NCBI GenBank assembly: GCA_016839845.1
Contig: JAEOTL010000256.1
Span: 1 to 62,735 of the forward strand
Reading direction: 5' to 3'
DNA length: 62,735 nucleotides
Source of the DNA: Promethearchaeota archaeon
Lineage (GTDB): Archaea > Asgardarchaeota > Lokiarchaeia > Sigynarchaeales > SOKP01
Shown here piece after piece: positions 34,890 through 43,106 of the stretch. How positions within the stretch are numbered: the stretch's first letter is position 1; each line of letters opens with the position of its first letter. The notes under the pieces were generated by a model. The model searched no databases. It was given only the letters and a program-made list of their open reading frames with translations, and was not told the origin of the DNA. Made by a program: the position numbers and the translations under genes.

Positions 34890-35549
34890 TTAAATTTCCA
34901 GAAAACCTAAATTGAAAGAAACTAATAGAAAGCCAACAAAGCTACTGCATATAATTAGAAAAAGCCACCATTTCATAAACATTGGAACTTTTTTTCTATA
35001 AATTTCATATTCTTCCTTGAAAGTCTTTCCAATCGAATATATTTCTTCAAACTTTGCTGTTAGAATATAAATAAGAATCACTATCGGAGATAAAACTAAA
35101 GCTTCGAATGCTCCTCTTTCAAAAACAAGACCAAAAAAAATTAGCATATGGCCTAAATAAATTGGATGTCTTGAAATACCGTAAGAACCTTTAGTAAGTA
35201 GTTTTCCCATTTCTTGAGCTCCAATACCTCTTTTTTGAAAAAATAACCATATAAAATTAATGATTCCTAATATAATTAGAATCTGACCAATGATATCCAA
35301 TATTTGGGTGAATTCTCCAGTAATTAATCTTTGAGGGGAGAACGGAATTAAAAATAAAACAATAATAATCCACCCAATTACAATAGCTACATTGAAAATT
35401 GTATTGTTAAGTAATTTCTTCACAATACCAATTTTCTCTTTCTTAATTATCATGATCTGAATTACAAACCAAATAATAACCCATATCGTTAAAATTATGA
35501 TAGTTAGAATAATTACGGCACCTTTATGATTTCTAATATGAATAATCAT
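34890..35549 (-). CDS. Isoprenylcysteine carboxyl methyltransferase-like membrane protein
   Basis: A 219-aa protein with five or six hydrophobic helices. The family signature near the C-terminus is YGISRHPIYLGHMLIFFG, followed by EEIYSIGKTFKEEYEIYRKKVPMF, the SAM-binding region of ICMT/PEMT enzymes. In archaea such proteins methylate lipids or small molecules rather than prenylated proteins; the substrate here is unknown. It converges on the ABC permease (18-bp gap). Confidence 0.83.
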   Translation of the reverse strand: MIIHIRNHKGAVIILTIIILTIWVIIWFVIQIMIIKKEKIGIVKKLLNNTIFNVAIVIGWIIIVLFLIPFSPQRLITGEFTQILDIIGQILIILGIINFIWLFFQKRGIGAQEMGKLLTKGSYGISRHPIYLGHMLIFFGLVFERGAFEALVLSPIVILIYILTAKFEEIYSIGKTFKEEYEIYRKKVPMFMKWWLFLIICSSFVGFLLVSFNLGFLEI

Positions 35550-35562
35550 TCGTTATATATAA

Positions 35563-35718
35563 TTGTTATACTTCGTTTTATTTATTTTACTAGCAGAGCA
35601 AACACAAGTAACTGTTACAGGAGATGCATCTGGATTTATCCTTTTAATTATCATATTTTCACTTTCGATTTCTCTACTTTATATTAATATTATTTTTAAA
35701 AAATTTTATATTTTCTGA
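35563..35718 (+). CDS. Possible 51-aa membrane peptide (TTG start)
   Basis: A short open frame in the 235-bp spacer with a hydrophobic start, a polar stretch (AEQTQVTVTGDASG) and one clear membrane helix (FILLIIIFSLSISLLYINII). It has no convincing Shine-Dalgarno and its stop falls inside an operator. It could be a small protein or the decayed end of a membrane gene. Weak support. Confidence 0.25.
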   Translation: MLYFVLFILLAEQTQVTVTGDASGFILLIIIFSLSISLLYINIIFKKFYIF

Positions 35719-35729
35719 ATAATTATTCA
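35716..35729. promoter_or_regulatory. Palindromic operator, site 5 (perfect TGAATAATTATTCA)
   Basis: Perfect palindrome, 55 bp before the second NifU-like gene. Confidence 0.7.
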
Positions 35730-35784
35730 TAAATAGATATAATTCAAATAAAAGCTCTTATAATGCACATTTAGTAAAACTATT

Positions 35785-36246
35785 ATGCCAAAAGATTATC
35801 TTGATAAATTTGTAGAGGAAATTCAGAAACAAATTATAGAAGAAGCAATTGAGGAATATAATAAATATATGGTTGAATTAATGCAAAATCCGAAAAATTG
35901 GGGTAAACCAAAAAGCTCTGAAATAAGTGTGTGGCATGCATATGAGGGATCTTGTGGTGATACAATGCAATTTTTCTTAAAAATTGAGCATGATATAATT
36001 AAAAAAGCAAACTTCATAACAGATGGGTGTGGAGCAACAGTAGCTACAGGAAGTCAAACTACAATAATGATAGAAGGAAAATCATTGGAATATGCTAAAA
36101 GTTTAAAACCAATTGACCTTGATGAAGCTTTGGGTGGTTTACCAAATAACCATAAGCATTGTGCTGAATTAGCAATAAAAACTTTAATACATGCTATTGA
36201 GAAATATCTAATTCAAAATCTAAGCAAAGAAACCCTATTTGAATAA
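35785..36246 (+). CDS. NifU/IscU-like iron-sulfur scaffold, copy 2
   Basis: A 153-aa paralog of the scaffold gene 3.2 kb upstream. The same three cysteines are present (GSCGDTMQFF, DGCGATVATGSQTT, HKHCAELA). Most differences are conservative and lie in the first 30 and last 60 residues. Unlike copy 1 it has its own palindromic operator, so the copies may be expressed under different conditions. A radical SAM gene begins one base after its stop. Whether the two scaffolds form a heterodimer or serve different clusters is unknown. Confidence 0.9.
   Translation: MPKDYLDKFVEEIQKQIIEEAIEEYNKYMVELMQNPKNWGKPKSSEISVWHAYEGSCGDTMQFFLKIEHDIIKKANFITDGCGATVATGSQTTIMIEGKSLEYAKSLKPIDLDEALGGLPNNHKHCAELAIKTLIHAIEKYLIQNLSKETLFE
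35872..35972 (+). repeat. 101-bp identical block shared by the two NifU-like genes (copy 2)
   Basis: Perfect match to 32630-32730, covering the segment from the conserved ELMQNPKNWGKP to the first cluster cysteine. Confidence 0.9.
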
Positions 36247-36247
36247 T

Positions 36248-37177
36248 ATGAAATATATATATGGTCCCGTCCCAAGCAGAAGATTAGGGAGATCATTAGG
36301 GATTGATCCCATCCCATTAAAAACATGCAATTTTCAATGTATCTACTGCCAACTAGGAAAAACAACTAATTTTACTAATGAACGTAAAAATTATAATCCG
36401 AAAAAAGAAATCATTGCTGAAATGAAGGAAGGTATCAAACGAAACAAGAACAACTTTGATTATATAACATTTGTGGGAAGTGGTGAACCTACCTTATACA
36501 AAGATTTAGGAAGTTTGATTGTAGAAGCGATAGAAATTTCAAATAAACCTGTTTGTGTAATTACAAACGGTGCTTTATTATATGATCAAGAAGTAAGGGA
36601 AGCTTTAATGATGTGTGATGTCGTATTACCCAGTTTAGACGCCGGAGACGAGAAATCATTTATTAAGATAAATCGACCCCATCCTTCTCTCAATTTTAAA
36701 GCTGTTATTCAAGGATTCATAACTTTTAGACAAGATTTTAAAGGCAAATTTTGGATAGAAGTAATGATAATGAAAGGTATTAATGATTCCAAAGAAGAAC
36801 TATTAAAAATTAAAGACAAACTTGATTTAATAAAACCAGATCGAATCGACATAAACATTCCAATAAGACCTCCTGCTGAAGATTGGGTTAATATACCTGA
36901 TAGAAATGTTATATCAATATTAAATGAGATATTTGGGGAATATAATAATATAAATTATCCAGAAATCGGGACATTTGGGATTTTCTCATCAAATTTTGAT
37001 AATGAATTAATATCAATAATTGAAAGACATCCTTTAAGGCAAGATCAAATTCTTGATACATTTTATTCTGATAAATTTAATAAAAAAGATATATTGACTC
37101 GATTAAACTATCTTGAATCTCAGAAAAAGATCAAAAAAATGATCTATAATAACAAAATCTTTTGGAAATTAACATGA
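36248..37177 (+). CDS. Radical SAM protein, COG0731-type Fe-S oxidoreductase
   Basis: About 309 aa. The N-terminus YGPVPSRRLGRSLGID is diagnostic of a conserved archaeal/bacterial radical SAM family; the cluster motif CNFQCIYC (C-x3-C-x2-C) is near residue 28, followed by TFVGSGEPTLY and VCVITNGALL. A C-terminal winged-helix-like segment (about 240-309) carries DILTRLNYLESQKKIKKM. It lacks a NifX domain, so it is not NifB itself. The ATG at 36248 is chosen over a TTG nine bases earlier and lies one base after the NifU-like stop. Position suggests a role in the same metal-sulfur process. Confidence 0.88.
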   Translation: MKYIYGPVPSRRLGRSLGIDPIPLKTCNFQCIYCQLGKTTNFTNERKNYNPKKEIIAEMKEGIKRNKNNFDYITFVGSGEPTLYKDLGSLIVEAIEISNKPVCVITNGALLYDQEVREALMMCDVVLPSLDAGDEKSFIKINRPHPSLNFKAVIQGFITFRQDFKGKFWIEVMIMKGINDSKEELLKIKDKLDLIKPDRIDINIPIRPPAEDWVNIPDRNVISILNEIFGEYNNINYPEIGTFGIFSSNFDNELISIIERHPLRQDQILDTFYSDKFNKKDILTRLNYLESQKKIKKMIYNNKIFWKLT

Positions 37178-37207
37178 TATTGATTGGGAATAAATTAGAT
37201 GTAAGAT

Positions 37208-37948
37208 ATGATAATTTTATTAATTTTTTTATTTAGCATTTTAGGTAGCATTGGGGCAATTATTACAGCGAGTATCCTGCTTTTATTTAAGGGAAAAGCA
37301 GAAACAAAACTGGTTGCTTATTTAATTTCTTATGCTATAGGAACACTCCTTGCTGCAGCTTTACTAGGAATGATCCCTAAGGCATTATCTTTGAGTGATC
37401 CATTAATAATATGTTCTTTTATTTTGGGAGGGATTATTCTTTTTTTCTTTCTGGAAAAACTGGTCATTTGGCGTCATTGTCATGATAAAGAATGCGAAAT
37501 CCATAGTGCTGCAGGACCCATACTACTCATTGGAGATGCAATCCATAATTTTATAGATGGTATAGTCATTGCTTCTAGTTTCATAATTTCCATTCCTATA
37601 GGTATAGTAGTGAGTCTTTCAGTAATAGCTCATGAAGTGCCTCAGGAAGTAGGGGATTTTGCAGTACTCCTAGAAAGTGGCTATTCAAAAAGAAAGGCTT
37701 TTTTCTTAAACTTTTTGTCAAGTTCCTCCACCATTCCGGGGGCTTTAATTAGTTATGGCATTTTGGATAGCATTAGTGTAATAATTCCTTTTATTTTAGC
37801 AATTTCAGCAGCAAGTTTTATCTATATTGCATTAACTGATTTAACGCCAAATTTGCATCATAAAATAGGAATTGGTGAAAGTATAAAACAGATTATACTA
37901 ATTATTGGGGGAATTGGAACGATATCGTTAATTCTTTCGCTACATTAA
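37208..37948 (+). CDS. ZIP family divalent metal transporter
   Basis: A 246-aa membrane protein with about eight hydrophobic helices. The metal-binding helix IV-V motifs are plain: DAIHNFIDGIVIASSF and AHEVPQEVGDFAVLLESG, with His, Asp and Glu ligands. A short loop (WRHCHDKECEIH) between helices 3 and 4 is Cys/His-rich and probably senses or captures metal. It would import Zn, Fe or Mn. It lies 30 bp after the radical SAM gene, probably in the operon started at the NifU-like copy 2. Confidence 0.9.
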   Translation: MIILLIFLFSILGSIGAIITASILLLFKGKAETKLVAYLISYAIGTLLAAALLGMIPKALSLSDPLIICSFILGGIILFFFLEKLVIWRHCHDKECEIHSAAGPILLIGDAIHNFIDGIVIASSFIISIPIGIVVSLSVIAHEVPQEVGDFAVLLESGYSKRKAFFLNFLSSSSTIPGALISYGILDSISVIIPFILAISAASFIYIALTDLTPNLHHKIGIGESIKQIILIIGGIGTISLILSLH

Positions 37949-37995
37949 TTATTAAATTATTAGTTTTTTAAATTTAGACGGCGTGGATTTTAAAA

Positions 37996-38418
37996 ATGGA
38001 AGAAAAATTATTCCCAATAAGCGTGAATCGAAACCTCTGTGTTCGGTGCGAGAAATGTACTTATTCTTGTAGCCCAAAAGCAATTTTTTGGAGAAATTCC
38101 CTTAGGTGTGTAAATTATGAAAAATGCCGTGGTTGCCTAAAGTGTGTAGAAGTGTGTGAACATGGTGCTATTGAAGTCATTTCTCTCAAAGAGGGAAGCC
38201 TTGTATCTTTTGATATTGATGAAGAAAGATGTCTTCTATGTAAGAAATGCTTAGAAGAAGGTTTTTGTTTTGAAAACTTATTCATTCTCAAATCTTATCC
38301 CGATGGTAAAGAAAAGATAATATTTAAACCAGAAGGAATGAAAAATTGTTCTCAATGCTTAAAATGTTTTCTAAATTGCCCAAATAATGCAATCATTCCA
38401 AAATTCACTCCTAAATAA
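37996..38418 (+). CDS. Polyferredoxin with multiple [4Fe-4S] motifs
   Basis: A 140-aa Cys-rich protein. Cys clusters occur as CVRCEKCTYSCSP, CRGCLKCVEVCEHG, CLLCKKCLEEGFC and CSQCLKCFLNCPN, enough for three to four [4Fe-4S] clusters. The third set is irregular (C-x2-C-x2-C-x5-C without the proline). It is soluble, with no redox enzyme domain, so it is an electron carrier for partners unknown, perhaps the radical SAM or metal-sulfur enzymes around it. It converges on the CDF/DIM gene. Confidence 0.85.
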   Translation: MEEKLFPISVNRNLCVRCEKCTYSCSPKAIFWRNSLRCVNYEKCRGCLKCVEVCEHGAIEVISLKEGSLVSFDIDEERCLLCKKCLEEGFCFENLFILKSYPDGKEKIIFKPEGMKNCSQCLKCFLNCPNNAIIPKFTPK

Positions 38419-38443
38419 AACGAAGGCATTTCTTTTTACTTTG

Positions 38444-39685
38444 TTATTTATTCGATTTGAGTTCCTTAGTCAAAATTTCATTTAATACGTGGAATTCTGT
38501 GATCTCCATTTCTATAAGACTATTGGTTAAAACTAATTGGGGTCCTTTTTTGAGTTCTTTTGTTAAATAAAGTTTATCAATCTTTTCAGCACTTAACCAT
38601 TCTGAAATCAATATACCTTTTCTTTTTTCTTCATTTATAAATTTATTAGGAACTAGTACTAATCTTAATAATACTCCCTCTTGAAATTCAAAAAACGCAA
38701 AATATGGTGCTTCCCCAAAATGATCGAATATCTTCGAATTTATTCCTTCGTTATTAGACACAGGAACAGCGATTTTCAAAATTTGTTTCTCTTGAGCTCG
38801 AGCAAGAAGAATTAATTTAAATATCTCGGGGAACTCTGTTTTTATTCTAACTGATAATTTATCCTTTAATGCTCTAATTTGGGACAAAGTCATGTCTTTA
38901 TTTAATATAATCTCCGCCTCAATGAATATATACTTCCCATATGACCTAACTTGTAGGCTTTCTAAGCTTCTAATCCTTGGATACTCTTCTATAGTTTTGA
39001 TTAATTCATTTTTTTTATCAAATTCAATAACTGCATCCAGTAGTGTTTTTATTGAGATGAGGAAAATGTCATAGCCTCCTTTAAAGATAAAAACTGCAAT
39101 AATAAGACCAATAATTGAATCCAAGATGTGTAAACCCCATAATGTACCGATAAAGCTTATTAGAACTGAAGAAGATATCAGACAATCAAATAATTTCTCA
39201 CGCGCTTCGGACTCAATGATGGGTGAGCCTGTTTTTTTCCTAATTTTTTTTAAATACAAAGCAAGAAATAATGAAATCGATAAGGAAATAATTAAAAACA
39301 AAAAAATTAAGGGTGAACTATGTATCACACTTGGTTGTCCGGTAAAAAAAGTTGATATATTGGTAATTGATTGTATTATAATATTATATACTGTGAAGAA
39401 AATGAACAACGAGAAAAATAGACTAACGATATTTTCCAATTTATAATATCCATATGGAAATTTATCATTCGGCTTTTTTCTAGTGAATAATAGCGCTATT
39501 AACGCCGAAAGAGACATCACTATGTCTGTCATATTATCAAATGCATCTGCTTGGAGTGCTACACTTCTTGTAACAACCCCAAAAAGCAATTTAGAAATAA
39601 AGAGAATAATGTTGAAAAGTAAAAGTAATAGATTTATAAAAATCGGTTGCTCGTAAAATTTTAGATTTTTTTCTAATCTAGACAT
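38444..39685 (-). CDS. Cation diffusion facilitator fused to a C-terminal DIM/NifX domain
   Basis: A 413-aa fusion. Residues 1-300 are a CDF metal exporter: six membrane helices, the ALQADAFDNMTDIVMS Asp motif in helix 2, a second metal site in helix 5 (LHILDSIIG), and the cytoplasmic alpha/beta domain (RIRSLESLQVRSYGKYIFIEAE). From about residue 310 a DIM domain begins (KIAVPVSNNEGINSKIFDHF, then FGEAPYFAFFEFQ) and runs to the end. The DIM part could sense or carry a metal-sulfur cofactor linked to efflux of iron, zinc or copper. No palindromic operator is upstream. Confidence 0.9.
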   Translation of the reverse strand: MSRLEKNLKFYEQPIFINLLLLLFNIILFISKLLFGVVTRSVALQADAFDNMTDIVMSLSALIALLFTRKKPNDKFPYGYYKLENIVSLFFSLFIFFTVYNIIIQSITNISTFFTGQPSVIHSSPLIFLFLIISLSISLFLALYLKKIRKKTGSPIIESEAREKLFDCLISSSVLISFIGTLWGLHILDSIIGLIIAVFIFKGGYDIFLISIKTLLDAVIEFDKKNELIKTIEEYPRIRSLESLQVRSYGKYIFIEAEIILNKDMTLSQIRALKDKLSVRIKTEFPEIFKLILLARAQEKQILKIAVPVSNNEGINSKIFDHFGEAPYFAFFEFQEGVLLRLVLVPNKFINEEKRKGILISEWLSAEKIDKLYLTKELKKGPQLVLTNSLIEMEITEFHVLNEILTKELKSNK

Positions 39686-39747
39686 GAGATTTCAAATATT
39701 AAATGAAACGTATATTCTATATCTTTTTCTTCCTTACCGTCATCAAT

Positions 39748-40086
39748 TTAAAGAAGTTTTGTTTCTGAAGTAGGAGTAGGTGTTTTTATTACTAAGAAAC
39801 GAAATATTTTATCAGATTCATTTGCTAACGTGTGAGGGATTTTAGCAGGACTAAAAATTAATTGATCTTCTATAACATTAGCGCGTTCATCTCCTATTTC
39901 AACAATACCATTTCCTTCAAGGACGTAGAAATTCACATCCACAGGAGTTATGTGTTTTTTGAGAGCTTCTCCTGGTTCAAGTTTAATATGAACGATTGTT
40001 GCGTGCTCAAAATTGAACAATTTTTTTACAGCAACTTTATGTGGTGTATCCGCAATCTCTACTTTGTTTACATCAATAATTTTCAC
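39748..40086 (-). CDS. Cupin-domain protein
   Basis: A 112-aa single-domain cupin. The first motif region is LEPGEALKKHITPVDVNFYVLEG (His, partial Glu) and the second LIFSPAKIPHTLANES, giving the expected beta-barrel with a likely metal site. Small cupins are often isomerases, dioxygenases or sensors; no specific assignment is possible. It lies 62 bp upstream of the CDF/DIM gene on the same strand and may be co-transcribed. Confidence 0.82.
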   Translation of the reverse strand: MKIIDVNKVEIADTPHKVAVKKLFNFEHATIVHIKLEPGEALKKHITPVDVNFYVLEGNGIVEIGDERANVIEDQLIFSPAKIPHTLANESDKIFRFLVIKTPTPTSETKLL

Positions 40087-40244
40087 ATATTTTCACCTAA
40101 GTATAACTATTTTAAGCTTTATTTGAACAACATCTTGGGACATACTAAGTAAAAAAATCATTTAAAAATATACTTTACTGGTAAAGGAAAATAAATATCT
40201 GAAATAGATTATTCTTAATAATTAAAATAATTTAAAAAGAGTCA

Positions 40245-41096
40245 TTGATTAAGTTGATTTTTCAAATACCTGGAATGCAATTTGACATAATAACAGCAAT
40301 TCCTATGCTCCTATTATGGATTTTAATATCCATTGTTGTACTGATTCTTATCAATAAAAGAAGACTGAATACAAAAATCAGCATCATTATTTTTATATTT
40401 GTGGTTGTTGTCGGAGGTATCATCTTAGGTAGTATACCCTATGCAGTTTTACCAATTCAAACTATTCTTTCGAATATAGGAAGACCTGTCCCCATTATTG
40501 CCATTCTTCCCATGGTAATAATCTTAACAATATTACTACTAACAGTACTATTTTTCGGTCGCATATTTTGTAGTTTTGCTTGCCCAGTGGGTGCTTTACA
40601 AGAACTTACTTCTAAAATTAAATTTAAATCAAGCGTTAAAAAGCAAAAGAAGGTGAAATATAAAATTGATATTTCATACAAAGCCGCAACTATTATACGA
40701 TGGATTTTCTTTTCAGTTACAGCCTTATTAGCTATTTTTTGGAGTTTTTCAGTCACACAAATAATAAATCCTTTTACCGGTTTCAAAATTTTTACTAATC
40801 CTCTTGTTCCGCTGTTTTTAATTCCTGGAATTTCTTTATTGATTGTAATAATTACTAGCTTTTTCGTATATCGTCCTTGGTGTAGACTTCTCTGTCCATT
40901 TGGAGCACTTTCCTCCTTAGTAGGTCGTTTTAGCCGATATAAGTACATAAGGACAGAAGACTGTAATGAATGCGGATTATGTGAAACAATTTGCCCTACT
41001 CACCAAGCAGAACGAGATAGTAAAAAGGAAGAATGCTATTATTGTAATAGATGTGTGGCTGTTTGTCCTCAGAAAGCTATCAAATTTGGGAAATAG
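40245..41096 (+). CDS. NapH/MauN-type membrane ferredoxin
   Basis: A 283-aa protein with about five membrane helices. It has the NapH-like CxxxCP motifs at membrane borders (RIFCSFACPVGALQEL; WCRLLCPFGALSSL) and a C-terminal 2x[4Fe-4S] ferredoxin (CNECGLCETICPTHQ; CYYCNRCVAVCP). Such proteins pass electrons from the quinone pool or a membrane carrier to a reductase or regulator. The TTG start sits in GATTAAGTTG, with another TTG nine bases later possible. No partner reductase is adjacent. About 190 bp of AT-rich DNA with nothing recognisable follows. Confidence 0.87.
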   Translation: MIKLIFQIPGMQFDIITAIPMLLLWILISIVVLILINKRRLNTKISIIIFIFVVVVGGIILGSIPYAVLPIQTILSNIGRPVPIIAILPMVIILTILLLTVLFFGRIFCSFACPVGALQELTSKIKFKSSVKKQKKVKYKIDISYKAATIIRWIFFSVTALLAIFWSFSVTQIINPFTGFKIFTNPLVPLFLIPGISLLIVIITSFFVYRPWCRLLCPFGALSSLVGRFSRYKYIRTEDCNECGLCETICPTHQAERDSKKEECYYCNRCVAVCPQKAIKFGK

Positions 41097-41288
41097 TCTA
41101 AGCTCAAATTATTTATAACTTTTTTTTTAAATTTACGGTCCCTGTTGCTGCATTACAGAATTCTACATATTGTTCTAACCTTCAAACATCCGAATTATAG
41201 TTCCAGACAAATTCAGGGATTAGGTTTTTTATTCAAAGCCTTGTAGATGAATTATTAAATTATCAGTATGTTAGATGACATCCCACTT

Positions 41289-41668
41289 TCAATCCTTTAT
41301 AAGATGGGCATTTGATTCCATAACTTCTGATAATTTTCCTTGAATAAACAGGTTAACGCAGTGTTTGATTAGAATCTTTTCTTCATGTGCTTGAAAAATC
41401 TTTATATTTTGGGAGTTGAGCGATTGAAATGCCTTTTCCCAATATACCCAATAATCACATTTGGTGCATTATTTTGCTTAATAATTTCTGCTACGTGGAT
41501 TCCTAAATTTCCAATTATTTCTGTAGTATAAATTGGAATTACTTTAACAGAATTAATAGTTCCCTCTTCGATAGAAATAAAAGTAATACTCTTACATTTT
41601 CCGAACCGTAAATTTAAATTATCATTTAATCCACCATCTTCTTCAGAAGGAACCGCTACTATTGGCAT
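41289..41668 (-). pseudogene. DIM/NifX-type protein interrupted by a frameshift
   Basis: The frame from ATG 41668 encodes an intact N-terminal DIM domain (PIVAVPSEEDGGLNDN, LRFGKCKSITFISI, NNAPNVIIGYIG) and then derails after about 77 residues into a short unrelated tail ending at 41402. Moving to the neighbouring frame at about 41432-41440 (a CCTTTTCCC stretch) restores the family C-terminus: AFQSLNSQNIKIFQAHEEK, then ILIKHCVNLFIQGKLSEV, ending at 41289. The intact paralog at 31.0-31.4 kb has the same order (ENMLIKNVINQYLEGKL). One lost base explains it. Either a real disabling mutation or a homopolymer sequencing error. Confidence 0.85.
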
Positions 41669-41755
41669 TTTCTTAATTAACTTTAAAATTTGTTCTTATT
41701 TTATTTTTCTAATAATAATGAATAAAATAAAAACATAATTGCGATTAGTGCTAAT

Positions 41756-42130
41756 TTAAGTTGATAAACTGTCTAATGCCCTAATGACTTCAGGGGTAAT
41801 ATGATGTTCAATATCACAACACAATTTATCAATTAAATCTTTATTTTGTAATTTTAAAGTTTCTAAGAAAAATTTTCTTAATTTTCTATTGTTTGTAATT
41901 ACTTGCTTAGCAACATTCTTTCCTTTTTGAGTTAACCTTAAAGATTTTCTTGGTTTCCAGTCGATGAATCCTGTTATTTTCAAATTATATAGCATATTGG
42001 TTACTGAAGGGGGTGTAACTTCTAAAAAATCAGATATCTCTGAATTAGATACCCACCCTCCTTTATTATTTTTCGAGATTATGAATATTGCTTTTAAATA
42101 GTCTTCATAGCTTTCCTTAATCTTAACCAT
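41756..42130 (-). CDS. DtxR/MntR-family metal-dependent transcriptional regulator
   Basis: A 124-aa protein. The winged helix comprises ESYEDYLKAIFIISKN, the recognition helix in EVTPPSVTNMLYNLK (about residues 35-50) and a wing, followed by the dimerisation domain with metal-ligand-like CCDIEHHITPEVIRAL. It is shorter than DtxR (226 aa) and near MntR (142 aa), with no SH3 domain. It should sense Fe or Mn. Located inside the metal-sulfur island, downstream of an operator-controlled gene; it is a second candidate for the palindrome-binding regulator. A T14 run separates it from the DUF5320 gene. Confidence 0.87.
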   Translation of the reverse strand: MVKIKESYEDYLKAIFIISKNNKGGWVSNSEISDFLEVTPPSVTNMLYNLKITGFIDWKPRKSLRLTQKGKNVAKQVITNNRKLRKFFLETLKLQNKDLIDKLCCDIEHHITPEVIRALDSLST

Positions 42131-42153
42131 TTTGATCTTTACCTTTTATAAAT

Positions 42154-42167
42154 AAAAAAAAAAAAAA
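42154..42167 (-). terminator. T14 run after the DUF5320 gene
   Basis: Fourteen As on the plus strand, that is a T tract on the minus transcript, directly after the DUF5320 stop. A typical archaeal oligo-T terminator; it would reduce read-through into the DtxR-type gene. Confidence 0.5.
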
Positions 42168-42530
42168 TTATTCTTCTTTAGCAAGGTCTGCAATTTTCTT
42201 GGAAATCTCTTCTATCGTATTTTTCATGCCCTTCATTTCTAATTCTAGATATTCTTTTTCTTGTTTGAGCCTTGTTAGTTGATATTCAGAGTTCATTGGT
42301 TGTACAGTTCTTGATGCATATGGAGCATAGGTGGGTTTATAAATTGGGGGACCATACCCCCAATCCATTCCTCTGCCATATCCCCTGCCTCTCCCTTGGC
42401 CCCAACCTCTCCCACGTCCCATTCCAGAACCTTTTGCAAATCCTGGTGTATCATAACCAGCGCAATATCCTAAACCCCTTCCAGTCATTGAACCTAATCT
42501 CCTAGGTCCAGTTCTATCTCCACCTGGCAT
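42168..42530 (-). CDS. DUF5320-type glycine/arginine-rich small protein
   Basis: A 120-aa protein. It opens with MPGGDRTGPRRLGSMTGRG and GLGYCAGYDTPGF, the DUF5320 signature. A Gly/Arg/Tyr repeat region (GRGRGWGQGRGRGYGRG) follows, and then a 45-residue coiled coil (QEKEYLELEMKGMKNTIEE). This family is usually encoded next to DIM/NifX, MinD-type and Mrp genes in anaerobes, but its function is unknown. A perfect palindromic operator lies 73 bp upstream. Confidence 0.85.
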   Translation of the reverse strand: MPGGDRTGPRRLGSMTGRGLGYCAGYDTPGFAKGSGMGRGRGWGQGRGRGYGRGMDWGYGPPIYKPTYAPYASRTVQPMNSEYQLTRLKQEKEYLELEMKGMKNTIEEISKKIADLAKEE

Positions 42531-42602
42531 ATTTTTTTTTTCACCTCATTTTATTTCTTTTTTTCCTAATTAAATATAAGTAATCTTCAAATTTAAATAT
42601 TA

Positions 42603-42616
42603 TGAATAATTATTCA
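42603..42616. promoter_or_regulatory. Palindromic operator, site 6 (perfect TGAATAATTATTCA)
   Basis: Perfect palindrome, 73 bp before the DUF5320 gene. Confidence 0.7.
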
Positions 42617-42663
42617 GTATGACAAGTCCCCAAGTTTAATTACTATTAGAAGCGATATTATTA

Positions 42664-42677
42664 TGAATCAATATTCA
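42664..42677. promoter_or_regulatory. Palindromic operator, site 7 (variant)
   Basis: TGAATCAATATTCA. The outer five bases of each arm are kept, with a C in the centre. It is 61 bp from site 6 and so may form part of the DUF5320 promoter. Confidence 0.55.
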
Positions 42678-42739
42678 TAATCACAAACTAAACCAAAAAA
42701 ACGATTTGAATCTATTAAGATTTTTCTAAGATTATTATT

Positions 42740-42760
42740 AAAAAAAAATAAAAAAAAAAA
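42740..42760 (-). terminator. Oligo-T terminator of the sulfur-relay operon
   Basis: A-rich run on the plus strand (interrupted by one T) reads CCC then T11-A-T9 on the minus strand, about 30 bp after the DsrH-like stop. Confidence 0.5.
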
Positions 42761-42792
42761 GGGAATTTATTTTCTTGAATTTTCTTCTCTTT

Positions 42793-43092
42793 TTACATAT
42801 TAATAATAGTATCATTTGCAAAAATCATATCAATTACATCTGCAGATGCGACTAACTTAACTCTTTCAGACACAAAATTGCTTAAACCACGGAGATCTAT
42901 ATCTTCTTTACATACCATCACAGATCTATTTTGTTCGAGTGCTTGAGATATTGTTTTGTTAGATTTATTTGCGAAATATACAGCATTTTGGAGCAAAAGG
43001 ATTGTTATGTCATCATCGTTAGTATGTTCAATAGCAAGTTCTACTCCCGTAATATCTTCACTTGTTATAAAATACAGTACTTTTTTACCCAT
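42793..43092 (-). CDS. TusB/DsrH-family sulfur relay protein
   Basis: A 99-aa DsrE-fold protein. VLYFITSEDITGVELAIEH, then DDITILLLQNAVYFANKS, is the DsrH/TusB pattern (strand, helix, LL-Q-DAVY-like strand). VMVCKEDIDLRG supplies the single conserved cysteine (about residue 60). It is the smallest of three consecutive DsrE-superfamily genes (D, C, B order), so it completes a TusBCD/DsrEFH-type hexamer that carries persulfide sulfur. The last gene before the oligo-T terminator. Confidence 0.82.
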   Translation of the reverse strand: MGKKVLYFITSEDITGVELAIEHTNDDDITILLLQNAVYFANKSNKTISQALEQNRSVMVCKEDIDLRGLSNFVSERVKLVASADVIDMIFANDTIINM

Positions 43093-43106
43093 TTTTTTCA
43101 GTCCTC

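Noticed and set aside
36248..37177. NifB (nitrogenase cofactor synthase)
   Set aside because: The N-terminal GPVPSRRLGRSLGID and the lack of a NifX domain place it in the COG0731 family, and no nitrogenase genes are present.
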